64,000 nt of DNA, taken from assembly GCF_001704415.2 (NCBI RefSeq), contig NC_030811.1, forward strand, positions 80,370,069 through 80,434,068. Reading direction: 5' to 3'. Position 1 is the stretch's first letter; each line of letters begins with the position of its first letter. This DNA comes from Capra hircus (taxonomy: Eukaryota > Chordata > Mammalia > Artiodactyla > Bovidae). The notes below the pieces were generated by a model that worked only from the letters and a program-made list of their open reading frames with translations, was not told the DNA's origin and ran no database searches. Made by a program: the position numbers and the translations under genes. Shown here piece after piece: positions 46,055-57,479 of this stretch.

Positions 46055-46345
46055 ATTTATTCAATATCTATCGTTCATGTACTTAGAATGTGCTGGATAT
46101 TGAATAGACTCTAGAGAGCAGTGATTTTTTAAAAAGAGAGACATATTTCTTGCTCTCAGGTACTATGGAGTGTTGTGAAGAAGACAGGCACTAGAGAATA
46201 ATTGTAAGTGCATAATAAGTGTTACAAGAAGCATAAGGTAAAGTGGTACCATAACACAGGACTCAACATAATTTGAAGAAGTTAGGGGATGCTTTGCAGA
46301 GGAAAGCAAATCAAAGGTGTTAATTAACCAAAGAAAGGGGTCAGC
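46055..46345 (-). repeat. L2 LINE, antisense
   Basis: tatctatcgttcatgtactt, gaatgtgctggatattgaat, cactagagaataattg, gtgcataataagtgttacaa, ttaggggatgctttgcagag: decayed antisense L2 text, as in 57480-58060. Confidence 0.55.
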
Positions 46346-46407
46346 ATTAGTGGTTTACAAGCATCCCTCTTTCTCATTCATATTTTATACTATTATCCTC
46401 TTATCAC

Positions 46408-46780
46408 TTAACTTAGTCTGTTTAAGCTGCTATAACAAAATACCACATGGTTTATGATCAACAAACATTCATTTTTCACCATTCTAGAGGCTAAGTTCAA
46501 GACCAAGATGCAGGGCTGGGTGTCTGGCGAGGGCCTGCTTCCTGGTTCATAGACGGGCAGTCTTCTAGCTATATCCTCACATGCGGGAAGAAGAAAAGGG
46601 GCTCTCTGGAGTCTTCTTTCATAAGGGTACTAACACCATTCATAAGGGCTATATGTTCATAATGTAATCAACTCCCCCAAACCCCATGTTCTAAAGTGAT
46701 CATACTGAGAGTTAGGATTAATCATATAAATCGTGGGTGAACATAAACATTCAGTTTCATAGCACCACTTTTTGAACTAT
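46408..46780 (-). repeat. MaLR-type LTR (MST/MLT1 group)
   Basis: cttagtctgtttaagctgct, ataacaaaataccacatgg, gtgtctggcgagggcctgct, tcctggttcatagacggg, agctatatcctcacatgcgg, ataatgtaatcaactccccc and aaacattcagtttcatagca are a clear antisense MaLR LTR. A solo LTR; no internal retroviral sequence is adjacent. Confidence 0.78.
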
Positions 46781-46859
46781 TCTGGAGAATATGGCTGTTG
46801 AGGGGATTCATTTATAAAGAGAAGTGAAGAGACTACATTTAAACTGAGTGTATACTGAA

Positions 46860-46905
46860 AATATATACGTATACGTATATGAGTATACGTATACTGAGAA
46901 TACAC
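46860..46905. repeat. Palindromic TACGTA cluster
   Basis: atatacgtatacgtatat is a perfect palindrome and is followed 6 bp on by gtatacgtatac, another perfect palindrome. CpG inside alternating purine-pyrimidine. Confidence 0.85.
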
Positions 46906-47776
46906 TTAAACTTACACTCCCCTACCCTCCACCCCATGCCACCTCATACTCATAACCTTCTCATCTTCTATTATTCTGAAACTTAAGCAGGATTCAGTTT
47001 AATTCAGGAATCCATTGGGATAACCTAAAAGAAACTGATTTCTGGGGGAAGGAATTGAGAGTAGTCTACATGACTTACTGTTAATACTTTTCTTTATCCT
47101 CTATTCATTTATCCTCTCTTCAATATTTACATATTAAATATAATTATAAGCAAGATGTTTTATGTATGCATATATATGTTTCCCTTCCCCCCGCCCAAAG
47201 AGAGGCTTCATAGCCAGTCACTTAATTTTCAAATAAGTCTGAGCTTAAAATAATAGGATTGTCAAAAATGTCAGAAAAATGGACCAACTTAACTATCATC
47301 AGTTAAATATTTACCTGTATTTTCTTCTCATTCTTTTGTGGCTTAATTTGAAATTTAATTATTTAAATACATATGGCTCAATTTGGTATATAGTATAAGG
47401 CAAATACTGATTTTATCCTATATTATTTGTAGAATAATAAATGTCCTCATCATCAATTTGCAAGGCATCATTTGTTATGTACTATGTTCCCATATGTTAT
47501 AGGTTTATTTCAGGGCTCTTTATAATTATCTTTTAATCTGTATGCTGCTCTTTTAGAACAACATCTTTGTTATTTTAAGTCTTAAAGTTTCATAGTGAAC
47601 TTGCACAGCTGATCTAATTCTTTTTTGTATTTTCTTTTTTTTAATGTATATGTTAAAACTGTTCTGTCTAGTTACCAAAAACACTCCACTGAGGTAGTGA
47701 TTTGGAGATCTTTAATCTATAAAGTCATCAAGAAAACTATTTACTCTACAAAATCAGACTTCATTCAGTGACCTAG

Positions 47777-47780
<4 letters not shown>
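46906..47780. other. Intergenic, AT-rich
   Basis: No feature recognised. Confidence 0.45.

Positions 47781-47810
<30 letters not shown>
47781..47810. repeat. (CA)n microsatellite
   Basis: Fifteen CA units followed by tatatg. Here no SINE is attached. Confidence 0.95.
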
Positions 47811-47815
<5 letters not shown>

Positions 47816-48123
47816 GTATTTCTTATATAGTCTGTGTATTTATTGTTAAAGTTATTCCTAACATTGTAGATTTTAGATGCTATCACAAATGCAGTTTTTC
47901 TTGATGATCATTCTAATAAGTTCATTCTAAAAGATATAAAGTTAATTATTTTTTACATAATATACAAATAATTCAAATGTAGATTATCTATATCTAAATC
48001 TGTTTGCTTTAATTTTTATCCTACTATATTTTCTAGAAATTCCAGTGTAATATTAATAGTACTAGTGAAAGTGGACGTATCTGCCTTTATTCTGATTATA
48101 AAGGAAATAATACTGTATGAATT

Positions 48124-48875
48124 GTTGTTATTGTTATTCAGTCACCTAATCGTGTTCAACTCTTTGCGACTCCATGGACTTCAGCACGCCATGCTTCCCT
48201 GTCCTTCACCATCCCAGGCGCTTGCTCAAACTCTTGTCCATTGAGTTGGTGATGCCATCTAGCCATCTCATCCTGTCGTACCCTTCTCCTGCCTTCTATC
48301 TTTCCCAGCATCCTGGTCTTTTCTAATGAGTCAGCTCCTCACATCAGGTGGCCAAAGTCTTGGAGCTTCAGCTTCAGCATCAGTTCTTCCATGAATATTC
48401 AGGATTGATTTTCTTTAGGATTGACTGGTTTGATCTCCTTGCAGTCCAATGAGAGCCTTCTCTAACACCATGATTTGAAGCATCAGTTTGTGGGTGCTCA
48501 GCCTTATTTATGGTCCACCTCTCACATCCATGCATGATTACTGGGAAAAATATAGCTTTGATTATACAGACCTTTGTCAGCAAAATAATGTCTCTGCTTT
48601 TTTAATGCATTGTCTAGGTTAGTCATAGCTTTTCTTCCAAGGAAAAAGTGTCTGTTAATTTTATGGCTGCAGTCACTGTCCACAGTGATTTTGGAGCCCA
48701 AGAAAATAAAGTCTGTCACTGTTTCCACTGTTTCCTCATCTATTTGCCATGAAGTGATGGGACCGGATGCCATGATCTTTGATTTTTGAATGCTAAGTTT
48801 TAAGCCAGCTTTTTCACTCTCCTCTTTCACCTTCATCAAGAGGCTTTTTTAGTTCCTCTTTGCCTTCTGCCACTA
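48124..48875 (-). repeat. BovB LINE, 5'-truncated
   Basis: Reverse BovB from a GTTGTTATT tail complement and the 3' end (ttcagtcacctaatcgtgtt) to the post-YADD region (ctcctctttcaccttcatca). Frames on the minus strand (48522-48839, 48380-48583) are its broken protein. Head-to-head with the next BovB. Confidence 0.92.
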
Positions 48876-49034
48876 GTGAATATTTGAATAATGGTTAATA
48901 ATCTACTTGTGCTTAAGGAAAATGATATTCCTGGGAGAGGGCACATTTTCTTTAGGATCATCTAACAATCTGTGTCTATTCTCAATATTAAAATATTCAT
49001 TTCACTATAGATTCTCATTTTATCTTGTGAAATT

Positions 49035-50015
49035 TGTATGCTGGTCAAGACAACAAGCAACAGTTAGAACCAGTCATGGAATACTGGACTGGTTCAAAAT
49101 TGGGAAAGGATTACATCAAGGCTGCATATTGTTACCCTGCTTATTTAACTTCTATGCACAGTATATCATGTGAAATGCTGGGCTGTATGAAGCACAAGCT
49201 GGAATCAAGATTGCTAGGAGAAATATCAATAACCTCAGATATGCAGATGACACCACCCTCAAGGCAGAAAGTGAAGAGGAACTGAAGAGCCTCTTGATGA
49301 AAGTGAAAGAGGAGAGTGAAAAAGTCAGTTTAAAACTCAACATTCAAAAAACTAAGATCATGGCATCTAGTCCCATCATTGCTTGGCAAGTAGATGGGGA
49401 AACAATGGAAACAATAATGACAGACTTTATTTTCTCTGGCTCAAAAATCACTGCAGATGGTGACTGCAGCCATGAAATTAAAAGACACTTGCTCCTTGGA
49501 AGAAAAGCTATGACAGACATAGGCAGTATATTAAAAAGCAGAGACACTGATTTACTAACTAATGTCCTTCTAGTCAAAGCTATGATTTTTCCAGTAGTCA
49601 TGTTTGGATGTGAGAATTGGACCATAAAGAAGGTTGAGTGCAAAAGAATTGAATCTTTTGAACTGTGGTATTGGGGAAGACTCTTGAGAGTCCCTTAGAC
49701 TGCAAGGAGATACAACCCGTCCATCCTAAAGGAAATCAGACCTGAATGTTCATTGGAAGGACTGATGTTGAAGCTGAAACTCCAATACTTTGGCCACCTG
49801 ATGTGAAGAGCGGACTCATTAGAAAAGACCCTGATGATGGGAAAGATAGGGGCAGGAGAAGAAGATGACAGAGGATGAAATGGTTGGATGGCATCACCGA
49901 CTCAATGGACAAGAGTTTGAGTAAGCTCTGAGAGACGGTGAAGGAGAGGGAAGCCTGGTGTGCCGCAGTCCATGAGGTCGCAAAGTCTACATGACTGAGC
50001 AACTGAACAGTAACG
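49035..50015 (+). repeat. BovB LINE, 5'-truncated
   Basis: Starts in the RT (caacagttagaaccagtcat, then HQGCILLPCLFNFYAQY), passes the region equivalent to YADD and runs to the 3' end (gcaactgaacagtaac). A 134-codon frame at 49294-49698 is its longest intact piece. Inactive. Confidence 0.93.
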
Positions 50016-50042
50016 TAGATTCCCATCCTGTAATCTTTAGTT

Positions 50043-50378
50043 TTTGTTTTGTTTTAATAAATTTATTTATTTGTTTGTGGCTGAGCTGGGTCTTCATTTC
50101 TGCCTGGGCTTTTCTCTAGTTTGGGCGAGCAGGGGCTACTCTCTTGTTGTGGTGCTTGGGCTTCTTACTGCAGGGGCTTCCTTTGTTGCAGATCACAGGC
50201 TCTAGGGCAAGCAGGCTCAGTACCTGTGGCACATGGGTTCAGTGGTTGCAGCTCCTGGGCTCATCATTTGTGGCACAGGAGCTTGGTTGCCCCGTAGTAT
50301 ATGGGATCTTTCTGGATTAGGGATCAAATGTATGTCTTCTGTATGGGCAGTAGGATTCTTCGCCAGTGAGCCCTCCAA
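50043..50378 (-). repeat. CHR-type SINE
   Basis: ttggctgagctgggtcttc-like start, tctcttgttgtggtgcttgg, ttggttgccccgtagtatat, gggatcaaatgtatg-type B box, and ttcgccagtgagccctc. Third copy of this family in the window. Confidence 0.82.
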
Positions 50379-50467
50379 CTCTGCTATCTTTTATATGATT
50401 CCAATGTATTTGACGACTCCTAAGATAGTTACATTCATTCTTCTTCAACTTTGGCTTTTTATATATT

Positions 50468-50801
50468 TCCAAGACTGCAAGGAGATCCAACCAGTCCATT
50501 CTGAAGGAGATAAGCCCTGGGATTTCTTTGGAGGGAATGATGCTGAAGCTGAAACTCCAGTACTTTGGCCACCTCATGCGAAGAGTTGACTCGTTGGAAA
50601 AGACTCTGATGCTGGGATGGATCGGGGGCAGGAGGAGAAGGGGACGACCGAGGATGAGATGGCTGGATGGCATCACGGACTCGATGGACGTGAGTCTGAG
50701 TGAACTCCGGGAGTTGGGGATGGCCAGGGAGGCCTGGCGTGCTGTGATTCATGGGGTTGCAGAGTCAGACACGACTGAGCGACTGAACTGAACTGAACTG
50801 A
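50468..50801 (+). repeat. BovB LINE 3' fragment
   Basis: The last 330 bp of BovB, from agactgcaaggagatccaac to ctgaactgaactgaactga, with few visible differences from the best copies. A 97-codon minus frame and an 87-codon plus frame over it are remnants or shadows. Confidence 0.94.
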
Positions 50802-51032
50802 AGAAATGCTGTATCTCACTTAAAACACTTTAACTCATGAGTAACTATTATGCACATTTTAATTAAAGTGAGTTGCTACGTGTGTGTCTATTTACAAGCT
50901 ACTGTGCACAACATTGGTGACAACCAAGGAATATAGCTCAAATTTCACTTCTTCCATGAAGCTTCTCTTTACCACTTATATATAAATAATTCTTCCCTTG
51001 TAAACTTCTACAATATTTTGTTTCCAACATTC
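50802..51032. other. Spacer between convergent BovB copies
   Basis: 231 bp of AT-rich DNA between two BovB 3' ends that face each other; a stretch with tccatgaagcttctcttt hints at a worn L2. Confidence 0.4.
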
Positions 51033-51042
51033 ACACAGACTT

Positions 51043-51917
51043 CAGTTCAGTTCAGTTCAGTTCAGTCACTCAGTCATGTCTGACTCTTTGCGACTCCATG
51101 AATCGCAGCATGCCAGGCCTCCCTGGCCATCACCAACTCCCAGAGTCCACTCAGACTCTAGCCCATTGAGTCAGTGATGCCATCCAGCCATCTCATCCTC
51201 TGTCGTCCCCTTCTCCTCCTGCCCCCAATCCCTCCCAGCATCAAAGTCTTCTCCAAAGAGTCAACTCTTCGCATGAGGTGGCCAAAGTACTGGAGTTTCA
51301 GCTTTAGCATCAGTCCTTCCAAAGAAATCCCAGGGCTGATCTCCTTCAGAATAGACTGGTTGGATCTCCTTGCAGTCCAAGGGACTCTCAAGAGCCTTCT
51401 CCAACACCACAGTTCAAAAGCATCCATTCTTTGGCGCTCAGCTTTCTTCACAGTCCAACTCTCACATCCATACATGACCACTGGAAAAACCATAGTCTTG
51501 ACTAGATGGACCTTTGTTGGCAAAGTAATGTCTTTGCTTTTGAACATGCTATCTAGTTTGGTCATTACTTTTCTTCCAAAGAGTAAGCATCTTTTAATTT
51601 CATGGCTGCAGTCACCATCTGCAGTTATTTTGGAGCCCCCAAAATAAAGTCTGACACTGTTTCCACTGTTTCCCCATCTATTTCCCATGAAGTGATGGGA
51701 CCAGATGCCATGATCTTACTTTTCTGAATATTGAGCTTTAAGCCAACTTTTTCACTCTCCTCTTTCACTTTCATCAAGAGGCTTTTTAGTTCCTCTTCAC
51801 TTTCTGCCATAAGGGTGGTGTCATCTGCATATCTGAGGTTATTGATATTTCTCCTGGCAATCTTGATTCCAGCTTGTGCTTCTTCCAGCCCAGCGTTTCT
51901 CATGATGTACTCTGCAT
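51043..51917 (-). repeat. BovB LINE, 5'-truncated, young-looking
   Basis: Reverse BovB, 875 bp, starting with the (cagtt)n tail complement and reaching the RT. The minus-strand frames 51625-51921 (RYADDTTLMAESEEELKSLL) and 51158-51688 are long, with only one frameshift between them. Bounded by perfect 10-bp repeats acacagactt at 51033-51042 and 51918-51927. Confidence 0.95.
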
Positions 51918-52009
51918 ACACAGACTTACCGCATACAATTAAATAGAATTTTCTTTTATGAATTTTTTGTTTAGCAAAGTATAGTGATATCTGTCACACG
52001 GTCAGAAAT

Positions 52010-52245
52010 TAGACTAACTGGTTTCAGTTCTAAGCTCTGTTTCTGAACTATATGTGTGACCTTCAGCAAGTTCCTAGTGCAAATTGTCTGATCTCTCTGT
52101 ACCACAGTTCCATCATATATAAAATAATGTTAAATAATATTTATAATTTACTTAAAATTTTACAGTGTTTTCCAAAAGTTAATGAAATATATTATCTCTT
52201 AGAACACTTCCTGGCACATAAAACATGCTCAATTATTTGTAAGTA
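52010..52245 (+). repeat. MIR SINE
   Basis: tgtgtgaccttcagcaagtt, tgatctctctgtaccacagt, tccatcatatataaaataat and acttcctggcacataaaa follow MIR order. Confidence 0.72.
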
Positions 52246-52302
52246 GATAACAGTAGTTGTTCAAAATAGGTCACCTTTGTGTTGAATTTTATTGTTAATG
52301 TT

Positions 52303-52425
52303 TATATATATATATAGTATATGTATATACTACATACATATATACAAATATTACATATATATACTACATTTATTATATATATAATGTTTATACATATATA
52401 TATATACATATACTACATTTCATTT
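52303..52425. repeat. TA-rich microsatellite
   Basis: Compound (TA)n/(TACA)n tract, tatatatatatatagtatat to catatactacattt, strongly self-complementary. Confidence 0.92.
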
Positions 52426-52427
52426 AG

Positions 52428-52570
52428 TCATCCCAATAAATTCACAAGAAAGTTGAAGCTTGTAGAGATTAAATTACTTGCCCAAAGGTACATTCTTAGT
52501 AAGTGAGGGAACTGCAATTCCAACTCATTTGGTCTCATGGTAAAACCTCTGCTATTTAGCAGCATACAGT
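52428..52570 (-). repeat. MIR SINE fragment
   Basis: tagagattaaattacttgcc, caaaggtacattcttagtaa, gtgagggaactgcaattcca. Opposite in sense to the MIR at 52010-52245, with the TA tract between them. Confidence 0.7.
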
Positions 52571-52685
52571 TCACGTTCCCAACCAGCAACAAAGGACAGG
52601 GATCTCTCTGTATAAAATTGCAGATTCAGACATGGCATAGGAGAAGCCTTATACAGACAACTCAAATATCACAACCGCTAACACA

Positions 52686-52893
52686 CATTCCAGTGGTGCT
52701 CAAACTTTGCTGAACTGTAGAATGACTTTGCTTTTTTTTTCTCCTTTTTTAAAAAAAATTCCCAATGCCCAAGGTACTCCTAAACCACTTAAATATGCAT
52801 CTCTGAGGGTGGGATCAAGGCTTCAGCACATTTAAACCACCCTAGATGATTCCAGTGCGTAACCAAGGTAAAGAACCAATGATTTAGAATAGT
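52686..52893 (+). repeat. MER5-type hAT DNA transposon relic
   Basis: attccagtggtgctcaaac, cttaaatatgcatctctgag, ggtgggatcaaggcttcagc, agatgattccagtgcgtaac, caaggtaaagaaccaatg: start and end are inverted ccagtggt/accaatg relics. Confidence 0.68.
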
Positions 52894-53366
52894 GATTATA
52901 ATTGGAACCAATCAAAATTTAGAGAAATCAATCTCCCAGTCTTCCAGAAGGGTTAGACAGGGTTTTACAGAAGAGGTTATTCTTGACTCAGTATTTGGAA
53001 GACAAGTTTGCTAAGGACTCCTGGGAAGAATAATGAGTAGGGGATTGATATAAATATGAATGAACAGAATGCAGAAAAAGCGCATGGTATACTGGCGAAA
53101 TTGCCAGAATTGTGCACTTCTGGCTGTATTGTACCATCCCTTAAATGATCTTGTTTGTGTAATAATGTTTGCAATTCTTCATTCAACATTTTTTATTCTA
53201 AAAACATGACTTTGTTTCTTCCTTCCCACTTGCCCTCTGAGGAGCCATCCATGTGTGTTTTGACTATCCAAACTAATCCCACTTGATCACTTTCTTACAT
53301 TTTGCTTATTATTTATTTGCATCTGGTTTTAATTAAAGTGATAATATATTGAATTTTTGTCATCTG
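52894..53366. other. Intergenic, no feature seen
   Basis: No repeat or coding signal recognised. Confidence 0.45.
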
Positions 53367-53589
53367 TGTGCGTGCTCAATCACTTCAGTCATGTCTGACT
53401 CTTTGTGACCCTATGGACTGTAGCCCGCCAGGCTCCTCTGTCCATGGAATTCTCCAGGCAAGAACACAGGAGTGGGCCGCCATGCCCTCTTCCAGGGGAT
53501 ATTTCTGACCTGGGATCCAACTGGCATCTGTCTGTGTCTCCTGCATTGCAAGTGGATTCTCTACCCACTGAGCCACCTGGGAAGCCCTT
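53367..53589 (-). repeat. Bov-tA SINE, full length
   Basis: gtgcgtgctcaatcacttca at left to gagccacctgggaagccctt at right. Confidence 0.94.
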
Positions 53590-53721
53590 CTGCAGTCTAC
53601 TTACTTTAAAATATCAGATAATAGATCTATTCTATTAGATTTTGCACACTTCAATGTAGAGTAGTTTATTTTTTCAGTAATATAACTGTATATGTTATGC
53701 ACCCAGTAAATCATTTTTTAG

Positions 53722-53847
53722 GGACTTTCCAGGTCGTGCAGTGGTAAAGACTCTGCCTCCTCATGCAAGAGACACAAGAAACACAGGCTTGATTTCTGGG
53801 TCAGGAAGACTCCTGGAGTAGGAACAAAGATCACTTTTTACTTAAAA
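53722..53847 (+). repeat. Bov-tA-type SINE head
   Basis: gggactttccaggtcgtgca, gtggtaaagactctgcctcc, cttgatttctgggtcaggaa: the tRNA-related part only, decayed, possibly a CHR relic. Confidence 0.6.
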
Positions 53848-53859
53848 TAGTGTTTGTTT

Positions 53860-53984
53860 CTAGAGAAGGAAATGGTAACCCACTCCAATATTCTTGCAGG
53901 GAGAATCTCATGGTCAAAGGAGCCTGGTGGGCTGCAGTTCATGCAGCTACAAAAAGTCAGACACAAACGAGCAACTGAGCACAC
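53860..53984 (+). repeat. Headless Bov-A SINE with target duplication
   Basis: agagaaggaaatggtaaccc to cacaaacgagcaactgagca. Flanked by perfect 11-bp repeats agtgtttgttt at 53849-53859 and 53985-53995, so it is an insertion separate from the head just to its left. Confidence 0.9.
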
Positions 53985-53995
53985 AGTGTTTGTTT

Positions 53996-55275
53996 ACTGT
54001 GGAACTGTTGCCAATAATCTGTTGTTTTTTTAACTTTCACCTATACATCTTTTCTATATTTCATATTTCTATAACTATTAAATATCATTTTTGAAGAGTA
54101 CAATAGAAAATTTAATGCCTTAAAGTGATGTGTATGTGAGTAAATGTGTACACATATATAACATATCTATGAGGTAAAGTGTTAAGTTAAAAAATATCTG
54201 GCGTTTTGAAAATGCATTAAAATTTAAGTCTAAGACAAGAAGACATTCTGCTCCAATAATTCACATATGTATTATTAATCAGAGATTAAAAAAAAGGTTG
54301 TAGATGGGATAACAACTTGGGTGTAAAAGAAATGTTTGTAAGGCCTATTGTTATGCTTCAAACTTATGTGCAAATGACTTCCAAGAATAATTGTTCAGAA
54401 TGTGATTTGAGTCATAACTTAAAATTCAAAAGAAAACAATAAAAAAAAAACTAAAATTCTATTCAAGTCTAAGGGGAAAAAGTTGTTTACTACATATCCA
54501 AAGTAGAAAACATAAAGCACTGAGTTTTTTTTTTTCCAACGGGTATTAGTAGCAAAATGCAATGTCTGGCTTGAAATCACATGGTTGATAGTTTTTGGAA
54601 TACTCACTGGTTTCCAATATGAAACCAAAAGATAAACATCTCCCGTCTTTAAAATGTAGTAAGCCAACATGTGTCTGAACTGTTTAATGAAATTCTACAG
54701 TGTTAACTGCCCCTGTGAGAGAAACCTAATGCACAAGCGGAACTGATAGATTAAAAAGTTCAGTGAACAATTTGAAGTGGGATCTTCATAATCTAGTTAC
54801 AAGTTTCACATATTCAAAATAAACAGCTGTTGACATGACATTTCAAATAACAGGACAAATTTTACGGGCCTTTGGTGAAGCCTTGGAAACATCCTCTGGA
54901 TGGAATAGAGTATTCATGAAGTAATTGCTCTAAAACAGCGTTCCCTGGAACGATAATTAGTAGTTGCCAAATCCATTGTCACCCAGATATCTTGTTCTAC
55001 AGAAAAAGACAAGGAAAGCAACTGATTTTCATTTTACCTCTATAACATGGTTTCCCAAGTACATCAAAGACTAAAAAAATGAAGATATGACAAATACATA
55101 TTTTTAAAGGTTCCCATCAATGAAAAACATAAATTCTTAGGACTTCCAAATGCATGTCACTCTCACAAATAGTCCTCTAGAACTCTTCAACTTTATAATC
55201 ACAGTAAAAGAAGAATCTCGTATTTTCAAAGCTGACATCATATACTGGCAAAAGCAAAGATCTAGGGATCAGATT
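53996..55275. other. Intergenic, no feature seen
   Basis: AT-rich; short A and T homopolymers at 54446 and 54528. Minus frame 54419-54670 has no recognised feature. Confidence 0.45.
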
Positions 55276-55299
55276 GTGCGTGTGTGTGTGTGTGTGTCT
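55276..55299. repeat. Short (GT)n tract
   Basis: About nine GT units with one interruption at each end, merging into an MIR-like stretch. Confidence 0.8.
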
Positions 55300-55392
55300 G
55301 TGCTTTCCCTCATGATTTGTGTGACCTCAGGTAAACCATTATATTTTTGTGAGCCTCTTTTATTTTTTCTGCAAACTAGCAATTATACTAGA
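55300..55392 (+). repeat. Possible MIR fragment
   Basis: gatttgtgtgacctcaggta and gagcctcttttattttttct resemble the MIR core. Weak. Confidence 0.4.
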
Positions 55393-56012
55393 GCAGTGGT
55401 TTTCCATTTTTTGGACGTTGTTGTTCATATGCAGTAAAAGGTTAATTTCACTGCTGAGCCAATGCACCTGAGTCTTATTAATAGGGCTTGATTCAGATAC
55501 ACGTCCCTGAGTACCAGAATCACTTGTACTAATTTGCATTAATGAATATTCTCAGGACTGAATTTTGTATTAAAAATTCAAGAAACATAGTGCTGAACTT
55601 CACTTTCTTAATTGGTAACAACATTTACAAAAAGTTCAAGTACATGTACGAAGATAACTGGAGACAGTATGAGATTTGCGCAAGATGAGTTAACTCTGAA
55701 GAGAAAGTTGATGTGTTAATGGTACTACAGGGTGGCCATTTAGCATAAAATACATTTGCTGTGGATGTTGTCTCCCATTCCAAGTTTCAAGAGTTAAAAT
55801 ACACTTTTCAAAATTAAAATTCTAATTAATTAGTTGTAGAGCCCTCCCAAATGCCACAACAGAAATTTTTGTATTTTTAAAGCTATTCAACTAAACAACA
55901 TTGTACAGCATTTATGTGATTTACAATTACGGAATTCTAAAAAATTAAAAATATATATTATTGGTTAATAAATTTGTTGTTGGATTGCTTTATTATTGGC
56001 AGATATTTTGAC
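55393..56012. other. Intergenic, no named feature
   Basis: The stretch gagcagtggttttccatt near 55391 could start a worn hAT relic, but the remainder does not convince. No gene. Confidence 0.4.
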
Positions 56013-56226
56013 AGAAGTCACTGCAGTCATGACCAGCTCCTTGCGACCCTGTGTACCACAGCCCACCAGGCTCCTCTGTCCATGGCATTCTCCAGGCAAG
56101 AATACTGGAGTGGGTTGCCATGCCTTCTCCAGGGGATCTTCCCAGCCCAGGGACGGAACCCATGTATCTTACATCTCCTGCACTGGCAGGTGTGTTCTTG
56201 ACCACTAGCGCTGCCTGGGAATCCCC
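56013..56226 (-). repeat. Bov-tA SINE, full length
   Basis: agtcactgcagtcatgacca at left, tgggttgccatgccttctcc, and the head complement gcgctgcctgggaatcccc at right. Three overlapping 70-codon frames here are all SINE shadows. Confidence 0.93.
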
Positions 56227-57478
56227 TTGACAGGTGTGCTTTGCTTATTTTCTATAAGACTTTTCTTTGTAAAGGAAACATGTAGAAAAATAAGTCCCAT
56301 ATTTAAGCTTTGTTCCTCTCATGCTATATTGTTGAATTTTTATGTAGTAAAATTTGAAATGATATGGAAAAAATTGGTTACATAACCAATTTCTATGGTG
56401 ATCCAAACTCATTCTGAGTCCAAAGTGCTTACACCAATGCAAAAATACCTTTTTTTCACTCCTAAAAATTGTTTGTCTTTATATATATATGTGGGTACAA
56501 AGAATATCAGTGGAGGTTTGCACAGTCCAAAACTAAAAGCGCTGAGAAAGTTTGATAAGAAGTAGAAAGGCCAAGACTAAAAGAATCTTGTTTTTGGATG
56601 TGTTTGTAAAGAAAATCTTTCAACATGTCTTTGATCAGGTATCATTTTGATCTTTTTATTTTCCTCTAACTATGTATAAGTGATTAACCCACCAATTGTG
56701 CCTTCAGAATATCTTATATATCTGCTTCCTATCTCATTCTCATTGCAGGCCTGCCTACCTGTCTGCATTACTGCAAAATTATGGTCTCTGTGCCTCCCCA
56801 AATTCTGCCTCTTTTCTCTAGTTCTCTTGATTAATCAATATGAAAATGATTTTATATTGTCAATTTCTTTAACAAAAATAATAGAGAAATCCCACATTCC
56901 TCCTACGATTATTTCCAAACAGCTCAGTGTGAAATTCATAACATATACACACATACACAGAGTTTTCCAGTCTAATCTATGAACATTCTTAAACACGCTG
57001 CTGCATATATTCCAGTCTCCTTAGTGTTTCACCTTTGTCTCTTCTTTAAAGGTTTAAAAAGATATATTCATCCTCATTTCAATAGAATTTTCATATTCTT
57101 AACAGTAATGAAGGATTTTCATTTCATTGTGTTAATATAATTTTATTTTCTAATTATTTACTCTGATTTTATTTCTTCTTTTGAGGATAGGGTAATTTCA
57201 CCTGAGATGTAGCTCTTGCTCCATTGATTTTACTTCCCTGTGAGATTTTTTTTTGTTAGCAAACTTGTGCACTTTTAGTTCACGATATAGGAAATACACT
57301 TGCTATACACAACAGTAACAGGACATTAGCCAAATGATATGAGAGAAATTGATGTTGGTCATGTTGGTTTAAACTTTCCTACAATGATTAGCCTCGTAAA
57401 TACTAGACCCAATTGCAATTTACTCACACGTGCTATATGATTTTTTAGTGATGTTCAATTACTTCCCTGTAATTCATT
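56227..57478. other. Intergenic, no feature seen
   Basis: AT- and T-rich; a 100-codon frame at 56680-56982 shows no domain, no homology I recognise and no splice context, and is treated as chance. Confidence 0.45.
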
Positions 57479-57479
57479 T

